Under the pieces are notes generated by a model. The model worked only from the letters and a program-made list of their open reading frames with translations. It had not been told where the DNA came from and ran no database searches. A stretch of DNA of 64,000 nucleotides from Zygaena filipendulae (Eukaryota; Arthropoda; Insecta; Lepidoptera; Zygaenidae): positions 6,966,501 through 7,030,500 of the forward strand of contig OU015669.1 in the NCBI GenBank assembly GCA_907165275.2. The letters run 5' to 3'. Shown one piece after another: positions 47,547 through 59,740 of this stretch. Within the stretch, counting starts at the first letter, position 1. Each line of letters begins with the position of its first letter. The translations under genes were made by a program, and so were the position numbers.

Positions 47547-50500
47547 TTTGTAATATTGACGTATAGGAGAGTACATTTTAGCCTTTTCTGAAAGTTTCGT
47601 GTTTTTAAATCTATACATATAGAAAACAAGAAACTAATAAGAATCTTCATAGTTACTAGCCTGGATCGGTCGTCTACACAATTTTGATTTTTAATTTGAA
47701 CAGTATGCTAGGTATATTGATAATTGAGCGTTTAGTGTAGGTACACGCATCCGTTCGCTCCGTACTAGCTGACTGTACTGTGTGTGAACGCATATGAACT
47801 ACGAAGATCGTTCGAGCCGAATTGCTGTTTCATATTCAAATGTACGATCTCAAGGTTTTTCTTTGCATTAGCTTTGTGTCTTTTTTTAGCTCAGCATTGG
47901 GAAGTTTTGTTTTTGTCCTTATGTTTTTTTTGTATTTATGATTCACTGTTTTATTAAAAAAATTAACATTTTGTTATATACCAAGTACCAAAATTTTTCA
48001 TATTAACTAAATGAAGATTCTTTCCACATTGTTGGATGCTTATTCTTATTTTAATGAAATTGACCTGTTTTTTGCTAAATGTTGATAGTAAAAACGACCT
48101 TTTTGTATTGTAAGAGATTCTCATTTTTGAAAGTCGCCTAAGTTCAATACCATTTCTATAATATCATAAGCAACTTTTACGTACCTATCGTTAATTTGTA
48201 ATATAATATTAGGTAGGTATACATAATATTAAATACGCATTTTATTAATTTCGATCTTGTAGTTTGTACAAATATTTTTGTGAACATTACACAAAGCAGT
48301 ACACAAAGCAATAGGAATGATACTATATCTACCTAATATTGTATGCAACCGCAACGTTTCCACTATCTAATTATGTGTTGCCAGTTGCGTCATTTGTATA
48401 TTGTACATCTCCGTGTTTGCATAAAAATTTCGCTGATTGCAAGCGCGTCTCATTAAGAAATAATACGTCAGATAAATAAAATCAATACGATAATTTTCCA
48501 TCAACATTCGATTTATTATTCATCTTTCGTTGATGGTTGCGCAATTTTCACATCGTTAACCTTTTTTTTCTATAAAGTATTGGTATATTCAACCACGTCA
48601 TGGTGCTGTTGCTCATAAACAAATCGACGTCCACAAGCAATAAACCAGTAATAGGCTATTAGGGGTTGTTCATGTTATTGTAGATTCGTAATTTCTATTG
48701 AAATTACGGGAGATACGAAATAATTCAGGTTCTTTTTTCCATAACCACAAGAAATATATTATAAAATATAAATATCAAATAAGAACCATACTTACTATTC
48801 TTATTTTTATAGTATTTTATTCTAAACCATGTTACGAGGATCATCTCCCGTAACATGTTTTTGAGAAGAGTTATGCATGAAAAATGTTTCTTTTATTTTA
48901 CTTGTAAAATTTGAATATTGATATTACCGGTTTGTACCCTGGGGGCGTCGAAATTTAGTCATTGTAATATTTTTTTATTACTAAAACGGTTTTCCAAGAC
49001 CCCTGTGATTCAAATCTAAATTATAACGAAACGGTGCGATTGGTACATAAATTTTAAAACAATGCCCACTTTGTTATAAATTAACAAACGCCAATGTTGG
49101 AATGTGGACGTCAAATAAAGCATATAGGAGTGTTTACTTATAAATCAAAGTATACAGTAACAATATTATGACTTCTCAGCACAATGCTGCCATGTTGGGC
49201 CTTGTATGTGTATTGGATACTACCGTATTGTTTGCGCTCACAAATTCCAATGCGAACGCAAACGCTCTTATGCAACTTAGTTTCGAGCACCCGTTGGTTT
49301 GAAAAGCATGGCTCTAAAAATGTTTCTTTTATAAACCGCCATAGCAGAGGGCTTATGCGAACAAACATTGGCAGTTATAATAACAGAAAGTCGTTATAAT
49401 TATATTCTAAAGCGTAACTGTATAGCCATTAGTTCCACGCAGGTATTTTACCAGTAGTTAAAAGGTCATTCTGACTATAAACTGTACATTCCATGCTTTG
49501 TTTCATAAAAATAATATTACCATAAATTTTGTTACAGGTATGTTGCATTCTCCTTCAAAGAGTAAAGGAATAGTTTCAAGCACCGATAAGGTAAACCGTA
49601 TCGAATAAAGTCAGACTCAAATAACTACGTAATAAATGGGCAATAATAGCCGATGATGATCACCGAGAAAAAATTTCGTCATAAATTCTAACTAATTAGC
49701 TGGCAGTTAACAAGGTCATGTTCGGAACAGACAAGAATATATGTATGTATTAATTAAAAAACCCAATTCCCTGTTAACTTACGAAACGGCGCGCGATGCT
49801 GCGGGCGCACAATACCTCAGAGCTTCTCACAGCCGCTGATAATCATGCAAGAAAACGATAAGTTCGTTGCATTCATCACGGTCAAAGTAGGCGTTTTTAT
49901 TCATAGAAACCCACAAAGCTAATAAAGCCTTATCAGATTCGCTGTAGTTCGTTGCACTCGGACGCAACCGATTATTAATTATTATATAGAGTTTAAACTT
50001 GTTATTGTGACGTATTTTACTTCAGTTTCTTTCCATACAATAAGTAGGTAAGATCAGATTCCTTTATTTAAACAATGCCAGGAAACCTAAAGAATCGATA
50101 CAGGTAGGTAGGTGCTTAGATAGGTACAAAATTAAAGATATAAAATATGTTTTTTTATGAATATTGCTCTTAAAATCCATTATCTAATTGGTTACATGCA
50201 ATTTTATGCTTAATCCTGCAATAAGTCATAGAGTTGAGTGAGTAGTGTATAATAAATAATAATGAAAACTTCAACATCTGACCTTAAATGACCTTAAAAT
50301 GATTGTTTGTATATTTTGCATCTTTAAACCTCAAGACTGCAACCATTATTAATTTAACCATTTGTTTATGTACTAATTTCAATATAAGCAGACCATTTCC
50401 CACTGCCCGCATATTATTCAACTTTGTTCCATTAAAAGTCCCGCTCCCTCTTTCCATCAATTGCATTACCCAAGACAACAGAGCGCAGCTGCGCGGGCGC

Positions 50501-50824
50501 TCATTGCAGACCTCCGAGACCCCAACACAGCGCACGTGCGGGTTTCACAATGCTCCTTGCACTTTGTTCCTGCGACTTGTTTAACCGAATGTAAGAACTT
50601 CGTCGTATTCGGTTGAACTTGTTTGCATAGAAGTGCATATTCTAACAGCAAGACTTTTGAGTGAAAGCAGAATATTTGATAGATTTGAACTTTCTTACCG
50701 ATCTTGAAACCTTCGTAATTGTGAATGTTATTACAAACCACAAAATTCTTCATAGTTGACTTTATTATATTTAAATCGGTCGATCAGTTTTTATTAAAGT
50801 TTGCGTTATGCCTTTATAATGTTA
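47547..50824. other. Gene-free AT-rich DNA with one GC-rich patch
   Basis: CATGTTACG and CGTAACATG form inverted arms at 48829-48858. A GC-rich patch at about 50484-50545 (GAGCGCAGCTGCGCGGGCGC) is covered by overlapping short frames on both strands, none with a recognised domain. It might be a promoter or an unrecognised exon. Confidence 0.38.
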
Positions 50825-50957
50825 CTAGCTGTTGCTTACGGTTCCACCCGCGTTAATTTCGGAGTTCCCGCGAATGATCAGTTGAGTAGTTAAAGCGTGA
50901 AAGCATAACAAACAAATAAATAAACAAACTCACATTCGCATTTATAATATGTATTAA
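50825..50957 (-). mobile_element. Lep1-like element with internal deletion
   Basis: CTAGCTGTTGCTTACGG, CACCCGCGTTAATTTCGGAG and TTCCCGCG are followed directly by GTGAAAGCATAACAAACAAA and GCATTTATAATATG, so the middle segment is missing. Confidence 0.72.
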
Positions 50958-53631
50958 GTATGTACTCCGCCCAAAAAGGCTATGATTTGCAGTTTCTATT
51001 CCTCAATAGCATCCAAATCTTTCTCTATCAGCTCTAAGAAGTTCACTCGTATCCATTGATTTGATTTACTACTAATGCTCGTGTCGTATTATCCTGTGGC
51101 ATAACAATCATCTGGAGATAAAATTATGCAAAAACATATTCGATTATGCGGAATTTTCTTGCAGTTTTTCACTTATTTATATTTATCAATAAACAATAAT
51201 AGAAGTATATCTATTGTCTATGTGAATTAAGAAATCGTATAATTTTATTACCGATTATATTTTGAAAGCTCTCTGTAGATGGGCAATCAACCCGGTGCTT
51301 GGGATTAAACTCGATAAAAGCCTGTCATTTTCGGGTTTAAACTATCTGTACATTCTTCCGCGCGAATTTCCGCTTATCGGATTTTTTTTTCGATTATTAT
51401 TTTTGATGTTTATTGTTAAAGCTAGTCGTCTATTTTAAAAAATGCCTAATGTTTTTAACTTTAGTTAGTCTCAAAGATAATTTCGTAAGATCTGCTGCAG
51501 TCTGCGGTTTCACTGCAATTTGGTAGAGCAATTTTTATTGCAGTGTGCGTGTCATCATATTTCCAAGTTTTTCACTCGTAATTTCAATTTCAACAGTTCA
51601 AGTACACGTAAATGCATCATGTACATTTTTATATTACTTACCATATTTCTTGTTCTCGCAGGTTTGTTGTTCATTCGATTTTCATTAGCCTCGATGTTCA
51701 ATAATCAAGAGACAACTTTACTTAAACAATATTAATTAATTTTTGGTGATCGTCTACCTTTCGAGACTTCTTTTTTAACCGTTGAGAGGAGGATGTTGTG
51801 CGCTCACCTGAGGTCGATCGCTGCAGCGTCACAAAGACAATATGTGGGCGGGATGGATATTGGACAGACGAGCGATGACATCGTACTATTAATCACACCA
51901 ATTTTGAGCTTCGGATTTTTTCTTCCTAAGAAATAACAACGGCGACTTTCACAAGCATATAAACTAAATATAATACGGTGTTTACTCGAATTTATCAACG
52001 TGAACTCAGTTTTCATGATTCCATCCTAATTTAATGGTTGATTTTATTTATGTAATCTATGCTGTCCCTTCTTGAAGAACGTTTGGTATTACCTTATCTC
52101 GACCTAGACTAGGATCGATTTCAATTCGTCTTGCTATTCCTTTTGCTTCATCGTGTTTTGCAATCATTTGAATATGCTTATCCGTCATTTTGATTCTCTT
52201 CGCTTGTCGATGTAAATAAGTGTCATTTACGTAATATCTTCTAACTTTTTGCTATCATTATACGTTTGTAGGTGTTTTATGTATTCTAGTTATCTAGTGG
52301 TTCATGGATATACATAGTTACAATTCGTAACATATCTGCGTTAGATCACTCATCCTGAATGGTAACGGAATAGAGCGTAAAGGTCAAAATATAACGTCTC
52401 TTCTTCGTATAGTTTAGCTTAAATCTATGCAAATTGCGAGATGATTGAATGTTGTTGTTGCTCGACGAAAATATTTGCGTCATTAATTTCTCCGCACCTT
52501 TTTTTAAAATTCTATTGGCCATCTGTGCCATTAGATCGTTTTAGATTGTTTACGAAAATAAAACGAGTACGTGAGTACGTAATATCTTGAAAGAATTAAA
52601 TCTCAATAAAATTTACTACAGCTAATGGTATAAAATAAACTCCCAAATGCCAAGATGCGATTGTAGTGGTAGGGACATTAACATTTCACTTGGAAATACA
52701 TATTACATAGCTTGAGAACAATAGTTTTTTTTTTTGCTGGCAGATTTTTGTGCTTTGTGTCCTGGAGTGAAAGTGAAACTAGACCAGGGATAAAACATGA
52801 TTCGGGATAAGCATTGTAAAAGTCGCCGCTAGATGGTGCTGCGATCGGAATACATCGCGCTATCGTATGGTTTCCCCAGATACATGACCAAATTCTCCTC
52901 AGCCAGGTAAGGTAACTTTGCGCAGAGGCAATATCGTAACCGATGAGGTTTATCCGAGGTGCGATTATTGCTAGTTGAAAACTTTACCAATACCCCGCCG
53001 TGTGGGCGTGAAATACCGCCCGCTATGGCAATTTTTGGAAGGCTGTGATGGCCTTAATGAACAACAGTCAACATCACAAATTTAAAATATCGTAGATTTG
53101 TAGGATTTGTAATTGACATTTGACTATAATGAAATTAATTAATCATCAATGCAACAATTTTGCCAATGTCAAGCAGTGGATCTAAATAAGGGAGTTTTTA
53201 AATATGCCCGATCCGGTGTAATTTACGTAATCCTGAGACGTAATCACACTGCTGTTGCGTCGCTGTATTGACATTATAAATTTAATTATTTGATATTTCC
53301 ATTTCTAGAGTTATGTGTAGTTGAAAAAAGTGTGTCTATGTAGTGTAGACATTTTCCTTTATTGTCAAAATTTTGTATTAATTTATTTTTTGTACAGGCA
53401 TTTACACGCCAACAACGGCAGAATATACTGAATAATTTTAATATACAACGCCAATTATGTGTAAATGACTTTATTAGATTAGATTTATTTATTTCACTTT
53501 TATAAAAAAATAAGTATAGGCAATACATGAAATATGAGTAAATGTGACCGTGAGTAAATTTCGCCTTTTTCTATGTGGAGTGTTGTTGTTGCTTAGTCTG
53601 TAGAGCTTAAATAGTGTGGCAGATCAGAGAC
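50958..53631. other. Gene-free DNA with a CTCF-like motif
   Basis: CCGCTAGATGGTGC at 52826-52839 fits the CTCF core consensus at all but one position. The surrounding stretch, 52820-53030, is GC-richer than its neighbours. No coding region is recognised. Confidence 0.4.
52826..52839 (+). promoter_or_regulatory. CTCF-like insulator motif
   Basis: CCGCTAGATGGTGC matches the core CCASYAGRKGGCRS pattern except for G at the third position and T for the C-type position commonly tolerated. A single motif match proves nothing about binding. Confidence 0.3.
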
Positions 53632-53940
53632 CTGTGGGTCAATTATGCTAACGAGACGAGATGCAATCTTAATGCGATGTCAATATGATGTTGATGCCAA
53701 GTTGACATTTTTTAAAAATATTATGATAGTTTCCTATGTCACATCAAGATTATGTCAAGATCATTTAAGTCGATATCAAGTTGATATCATTTAAAAACGT
53801 TGATCATAATACGCAGAAGTTGATGCCTAGTTGATGTCATTTTGATATCGCATTTTTCGGAGACCATAGTACGAAATAGTCTGTAAAGTGAAATTGACAT
53901 CAAAACAACATCACAATTTGCAAGCATAATTGGCCCACTG
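53632..53940. mobile_element. 309-bp MITE with CTGTGGGTCAATTATGC ends
   Basis: The left end reads CTGTGGGTCAATTATGCT and the right end, reversed, CAGTGGGCCAATTATGCT. The inside is built from repeated TGATGTCA, TTGATATCA and TTGACAT words. No coding sequence. The target duplication is unclear. Confidence 0.7.
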
Positions 53941-55158
53941 TTGTCTTTAAATAATTAAAAAGTCAAATATTAGCATAGGTACCTATACAATTTCGCATCT
54001 GTTCGATTAATTAAATAAGTGTCGCCATAAATCTTATTAAGTTAATTTTATTCATTATAATAGCCGTATAATTTTCTAATTAATGTAAGTATTTAAAGTA
54101 TAGATAGTAATCATATCTCACGGTTCACTAATTAAAATCGAGTCATTATAATTCAGGCTGTGTTGCATTTCTCTAGCAATTTACAGTTTGCAAATTTTTA
54201 TTTGACTTCAACTTTCAGTCCGAACAGTATCAGCGAAAACTTAAAATTCCAAAGCTCTCAGAAAGTATAATATATTTTTATTTTGCACTTTAGTTACAAA
54301 CCGAAACAATGTATTTTGCAGAAGTCGCAAGAAGTTGGTATACTGTTTTCTGTCTACTGAAGGTCGTGAGTTGTGACCTTTTCAGGATTGCAGACTCAAG
54401 CGCTCTGTAGACATCCTGGCTCAGAAGGAAATTCTAACATAATAATGTGAATTTGTGTTTGTTTGTCCCATGCACAATCACGTTGCGAATAATGGGACAA
54501 AATTTATTTATTTACCGGAACTACAAGAGTTCCTGGAGTAATCAGGAACGGCTAGTGTCTATTATATTAAGGAACTAGTGTTATTAGATAACAATTATTA
54601 ACTGTCGCGATGAGAGGATTGAGATTAAAATAATCGCGAAGACTCATAAAATATGTAGATTCGTCGATTTCATTTACAAAAAGAATACAAATGTATTTAA
54701 TAAGTATCCACAATGTTACAAAAGGAACATTCTAGCAATTCTGCTACTGGCTGAAAAATCTATACGACCGGCTGCAACCACCGGGAGTTGTATATTCTAC
54801 GACAGCACACGCTCCTTTAATATAACTTACAGTAAACACTTAGATGGCAGATGGCACCATAACCCCATAACGCGAACTTGAAGCGTGGGATGACTCCACG
54901 TGTGAGCAGAGTTGATCAATTACCGCCTTAAGAGAACGTCAGCTGTGGGAATTAGGAATAGGGGTTACTATAAAGTATACACCTTAAATTGTACACTAAT
55001 TGCACTTAATCCCCTCACAGAAATCAAACCACTGCCTAGTGCCAACCGTTATTAAAGTGATATTAATATGATTATCTTCTAAGATGTTTCATTTTAAAAC
55101 AAATCGATCGGAAAATACAATGACTAAGAGAATAGACGAACAATACAAACTTTTAATA
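53941..55158. other. AT-rich DNA with a possible Lep1-like remnant
   Basis: At about 54435-54557 the stretch from AATGTGAATTTGTGTTTGTT to GAACGGCTAGTGT has the outline of a very decayed plus-strand Lep1-like element. No gene is recognised. Confidence 0.35.
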
Positions 55159-55620
55159 CAGGGTTGTCCATATTCGCCGGACCCATCTGGCAACGCCATA
55201 ACTTTTGACAGAGATGTCAGATCGCTTAATGACATACCGCGTTTGAAGCGTCAGTCCAAGCAGATTTTTACCATGCAACAATACACGCCACGCGAGCGCT
55301 CTGAAATAGTTGAAATTTACATTGAACAGAACAAGTCAATTGTGAAAACTCAATTGACTTGTTCTGTTCAATGTAAACTGGCCACCGCGTTCGCCCGATT
55401 TGACGCCGCCTGACTTCTTCTTGTGGGGATATTTGAAGTCAAAGGTTTACGTTAACAAGCCAAGGACCGTAGAAGAGCTCAAGGACAACATTCGTGAAGA
55501 AATAGCCGCTATTCCGGCCGAAATGTTGGCGAAAACGATGGAAAATGCTGCAAAAAGGGCACAATACGCCATCAACGCCAGAGGCGGCCATTTGAGAGAT
55601 ATCATATTCAAAAATTGATG
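55159..55620 (+). mobile_element. Collapsed Tc1/mariner-superfamily element
   Basis: A left inverted-repeat-like end CAGGGTTGTCCATATTCGCC follows TA at 55157-55158. The 3' inverted repeat expected after the gene is not present, so the right end is lost. The remaining core holds the start and the end of a transposase gene joined at a fold-back junction. Confidence 0.65.
55273..55618 (+). pseudogene. Tc1/mariner-like transposase, internally deleted
   Basis: The gene start, Met-Gln-Gln-Tyr at 55273, is followed by the helix-turn-helix block of the DUF4817 type (YTPRERSEIV, YIEQNKSIVKTQ), the DNA-binding part. The end of the gene resumes in another frame at about 55379 with WPPRSPDLTPPDFFLWGYLK, which carries the third catalytic Asp (PPD) of the DDE/D nuclease, and runs to Lys-Asn before the stop at 55616-55618. 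The region carrying the rest of the DNA-binding domain and the first two acidic residues is gone. At the junction a perfect 27-bp inverted repeat occupies 55316-55342 and 55351-55377: the second arm is the reverse complement of the coding sequence just upstream. The copy is inactive. Family placement within Tc1/mariner is inferred from motif style. Confidence 0.85.
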
Positions 55621-56098
55621 TAAACAAATCTACTTGGAACAAATTAAATGATTAAGAGCCATTTCACAAAAATATTGCGCGCGAGTTTAGGTACAAACTG
55701 CGTTATTGTTTATGTGTGCGTAGTTACTCACACGTACACAACGTAAGCAGCGTAAAGCGCGCGTCGAGACTCGAGGTGGACAACGCAATCTTGAGCCGTG
55801 GGCAATCGTAGGTATTCTCAGATAAAGCAGGTATACGACCCTAGCCACGCAGCAATTTATACGAGACAGATGTTGTTTAAGGTTTTACTGGCTTTGTAAA
55901 ATGAAAAACTGGGTTTCTTTTTTAACTAATATATTAGTTACACTGACCGATAGAATAATATTTTTTTACTTGTATTACAGCTTCAGTGGTGTACTTATAC
56001 ATATTATGACGATTACAACTCATCCAACATTTTGAATCGTTTATCTCAGAAACGGTGGCTCTCAGGAAAAAAGTATTCAGATGTTTTTTTTATAGATA
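55621..56098. other. Mixed DNA with a CpG-richer patch
   Basis: From 55675 to 55800 there are GCGCGCGAG, TAAAGCGCGCGTCGAG and ACTCGAGG words. No gene is recognised; it may be another unrecognised repeat. Confidence 0.35.
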
Positions 56099-56314
56099 AA
56101 TAGCTGTGCCCCGCGGTTTCACCCGCGGTAATTTCGAAGTTTCCGCGAGAATTCCGGGATAAAAAGTACCCTATGTTCTTCTCTGTACCACTGACAATGT
56201 GCATGCCAAATTTCATCCAAATCCGTTCAGCCGTTTTTGCGTGATTGAGTAACAAACATCCAAACATCTAAACATTCAAACATCCAAACTTTCACATTTA
56301 TAATATTAGTAGGA
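56099..56314 (-). mobile_element. Lep1-like element, subfamily A, near-intact
   Basis: It starts ATAGCTGTGCCCCGCGG (one base off CTAG), continues TTTCACCCGCGGTAATTTCG, AAAAAGTACCCTATGTTCTT, ATGCCAAATTTCATCCAAAT and a run of CATCCAAACAT repeats, and ends TTATAATATTAGTAGGA. Both ends are preserved. Confidence 0.87.
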
Positions 56315-56394
56315 TAAATTCCATATCAAGAAAAAATCCAGTCTTTTTTAAAGATATATGGTCTACTTAAACATTTTATGAATAAAATTTTTAC

Positions 56395-56640
56395 CTGAAC
56401 TCATTTTATCAAATAAATGAAAATATACAAAGATAAAGCGTATTAAACTTTAGGGTGGGGGCTCGTGACGTCACTAACCGCTATAAGCCGCCATACAAAC
56501 TGCACCGGTTAGTGACGTCACGCGAAATTTCAACTCAATGTATCGCCGTTATTTTTGGATTACGTAAAAAAAGAAAAAATACGTGTCCAATATTTTTTAT
56601 TAATCTACAAGACAGATAAAAAAATTTAGGTAACATGCCC
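56395..56640 (-). mobile_element. TGACGTCA-bearing MITE, copy 4
   Basis: Reversed, it begins GGGCATGTTACC, then GGACACGTATTTTTTC and ACATTGAGTTGAAATTTCGC, two intact GTGACGTCAC palindromes, and GTTTAATACGCTTTATCTTT. Past about 56410 the similarity to the other copies is lost, so the far end is diverged or replaced. Confidence 0.75.
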
Positions 56641-59533
56641 ATTCCGATAAAAATATGCCATGTTACAGGTACATTATAATCCATTTTTCAAATGAAGTAC
56701 TCGTCAAGACCAATCTAACGAGCACTAACTCAAGGGGATTGTATCTTTTTTTACGGAGTTCCTATGGCCCCCTTCCAGCTCCATCAGCAGATCAGCTCCA
56801 TGTCATCATGATATTCCATTTTCAGGCGATATACTTCAGCTAAATCGAAAAAAATTGTAGGTAATTGTATTTACTTTACCTCTGTTGCCTTTTTAAGGCT
56901 GCAAAATTATCACGGTTCCTTTTTTTAAAACAACGGTATACACTATCCTTGCGAGTACCCATAGCTAAAACATAAAAAAATTATAGTATTATTATTAGTA
57001 ATTTATTAACATATATCTTTATTATTATTATCATATAAACAACTAAAATAATTCATACCTACATATTTCATAATAAACAAAACTTACCTCGCGAAACAAA
57101 ACTCGAAGCGGATCAAAAATATTTGGTCGCAGTATAATCACCACTTTACCAATTTTACAATACGAGCGCACGAAAGTCGGGACGCGGAACAAAATGGCAC
57201 AGGTCCTGCCTCGACGGGCGCTCGCGCCATTCTAATCGGTATCCGGTTGTGCATTGTAATTTATACTGATGTTTAGATCAATATATTGACAAATTATTTG
57301 CTAATATTTGCAAAATAACTGTAGAAATCAATTCTCCAAAGAACATTGTTTATTTTGGGATAATTTCATTTTAGTTATTACTGTGTATTTAACCAAAAAT
57401 CACGATAAAATTGACACTTTAATCTCAAAATTTACCAAATTATTTCTTTTTTTTATTCAATAATGGTAATGAAATTCAAAAATCTATTACATTAAATAAC
57501 GACAAAAATATATGTCCGATGATTACTATATTTTTTTAAACTTATTATATCAGCATTATTAATAGATATAGGACTTTGAAATTGAGTCTGCGGCCATTTT
57601 TCACTAAAATGGTTGTGGGAAAAGAGGCACTAAAAATTTACCAAATTAGTTTTAGTAAATGTGTTACATTAAATGTCAACACCAAAAATAGACCTATTTT
57701 TTGCAGTTATTAAATAATTTCTGGGTGTTACTTAACATAGTAATTTAGGAGTCCAAAATCTTAGAAATTCGCGTGAAAATGTAAGATGGCTCTTAAGATT
57801 GCCAACCGCCAAATTTTTATTTTTTTCTTTGATTTTTAAAAAAAAAACATGGGTCCGTCGAATATGGGCAACCCGTTATGCAATCCATGTCAACCAATTT
57901 TTGCGGGGGGAGTGAGCAGGGGGAAACAAAAATCAATCACATCGTTGCGACGCAATCAAATACCAGTCATCACGAAGTATATTTCAAATAGCCAATCACA
58001 TCGCTTTCCGTCAAGTGGTATCTATAGACAATAGCCTCTGCTAGCCAATGGCATTTTGTTTGCAAGAGATCATTTGACCGCTGCGTGGTTCAAGGAGAAA
58101 GCTTAGTGGCCGAGCGTATTGTCAATCTATTCTCTTTCAATATCTTTGGGAAAATATATAAAATAGGGTAAATTTTTGATGACAATCCTGCAGAATGTTA
58201 AGTTGACATCAAAAGCTTTCAAAAACTGCCACTTGTGGCTGTTTTCAATTTAACTGTTGTACAATATGTGCATAGATATATTAAGTTGAAATTCTGCAGA
58301 AATTCTTCAAATACTTAATGAACAACTTGAATTTAGTATATTTTACATATTCTCATATGGATTTCTCTTATTAACTGCTATTTACGATACATAAGAATTC
58401 ACAGAAGATACGATTAAATGTTTTGGAAACTTTTGTCATTATATCTTAGGTTTGTTCTCGAAGACTTCAATTCTCTTTTCAGATATCACACTTTTTGACG
58501 TAATTAGCAGTCTGTTTAGCCATCCTGGTTTTTTTTCCGCCTCCAAGTCTGCGCAATAGGTGTAAAACATTGTCCACCTTACACTGGCATCACGCTTGAC
58601 TTAACATCCTGCTCGTGCTTTTAGTTTTTTTTTTTCAATTCGATACGTGCCCAGCCATCTTAGGTTCACCGCACACTAGTGGCTTTAGTATTTTATTTGC
58701 CAACGTGGCTGCAAACTAAACTCTGATATGGTTTTGAAACGAAACTTCTTTTTGCGCCTTAAGAGTAAACGTTAAAGGTCTAGTTTAATTGTGATGTTTT
58801 TAAATGAAATATTTTTGGTTGTGTGATCTCCAAAAAATTCTAAAAATAATTAAACTGTATAGCCAGAGTTGTGTCTGTACATTGGAGATATGATGTAGTT
58901 AACAAAATCTAGTTAGTGAAACTTGGAACTTTGGTGAGTTTTAGAGCCGCCACACTACGCGAGTGGAGTCGAGGGCAGTTATTACAAAATAGTAAATAAT
59001 TTATATTGGCTTCGTATGTGTTGAGCGGTGAGCCTTAAATGTCGATAACCTTTTATTTTTTGTCGCGGACCCGAGAGGCAAACTAATACATCAAGATAAT
59101 TTCGCTTCGTCATATTATTTCGAAAGCAAAATTCACTGTGTGGTTTGTTTGAACACAACAAGAATATTTGCAATCAAGTAGGTGAAGCGTATGAAAGCAT
59201 TTAAGGCTCATGTACCTACCGACCAAATTGTAAAAGTTAATGTCTTAGAAGAATCTGAGATAGGTACCTAATCAATTTAAAAAGAAATCTATTGAATGTA
59301 GAAAATAGAGTAAATATTAAATAACATTTTTCAAATAAAGTTTTGCTGTATTTTAACTTGAAAACAAAAAACAAAACCAAAACTTTTAAACTTTTAACTT
59401 CTGGCAGTTTTTTAAAAACTTTTTATACAGTTGAAATGCTGCAATTATTAACTTACCGTATAATTAAACAGTACCTACATATTTGTTAAAATATGCACTT
59501 ACATATCCAAAGATCGATTTGTTTTAGATTTAA
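56641..59533. other. Gene-free DNA with a candidate minus-strand first exon
   Basis: A CpG-richer block at 57110-57240 ends on the minus strand with GAG followed by GTAAGTT (donor at 57087/57086). A 30-codon minus-strand frame starts within it but ends before the donor. The region 57850-58130 is GC-richer with CCAAT words and is unexplained. Otherwise AT-rich. Confidence 0.35.
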
Positions 59534-59740
59534 CTAGCTTTCCCCGCGGTTTCACCCGCGTTGATTTCGGAGTTACCGCGGGAATTACAGGATAAAACAT
59601 AAACATAAACCTTCTTCACGAATAACTCTATCTATTGGTGAAAACCGCAAGAAAACCGTTGCGTAGTTTTAAAGATCTAAGCATACATAGGGACAGAAAG
59701 ACAGCGAGAAGCGACTTTGTTTTATGCTATGTAGTGATAT
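59534..59740 (-). mobile_element. Lep1-like element
   Basis: CTAGCTTTCCCCGCGGTTTC, ACCCGCGTTGATTTCGGAGT, ACCGCGGGAATTACAGGATA, then AACTCTATCTATTGGTGAAA and GTTGCGTAGTTTTAAAGATC, ending ATGCTATGTAGTGATA. The internal part differs from subfamilies A and B, so it may be a third variant. Confidence 0.68.

Noticed and set aside
47160..47566. Cys/Leu/Ser/Val-rich frames that look like a repetitive membrane peptide
   Set aside because: They come from translating the TCTG/TCTA microsatellite inside a Lep1-like element.
50284..50753. Overlapping frames of 83-95 codons on both strands near a GC-rich patch
   Set aside because: They overlap each other in conflicting frames, carry no domain, and cross ordinary AT-rich DNA outside the patch.
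56046..56267. 73-codon minus frame
   Set aside because: It lies almost entirely in the Lep1-like copy at 56099-56314, and the same peptide words recur in other copies.
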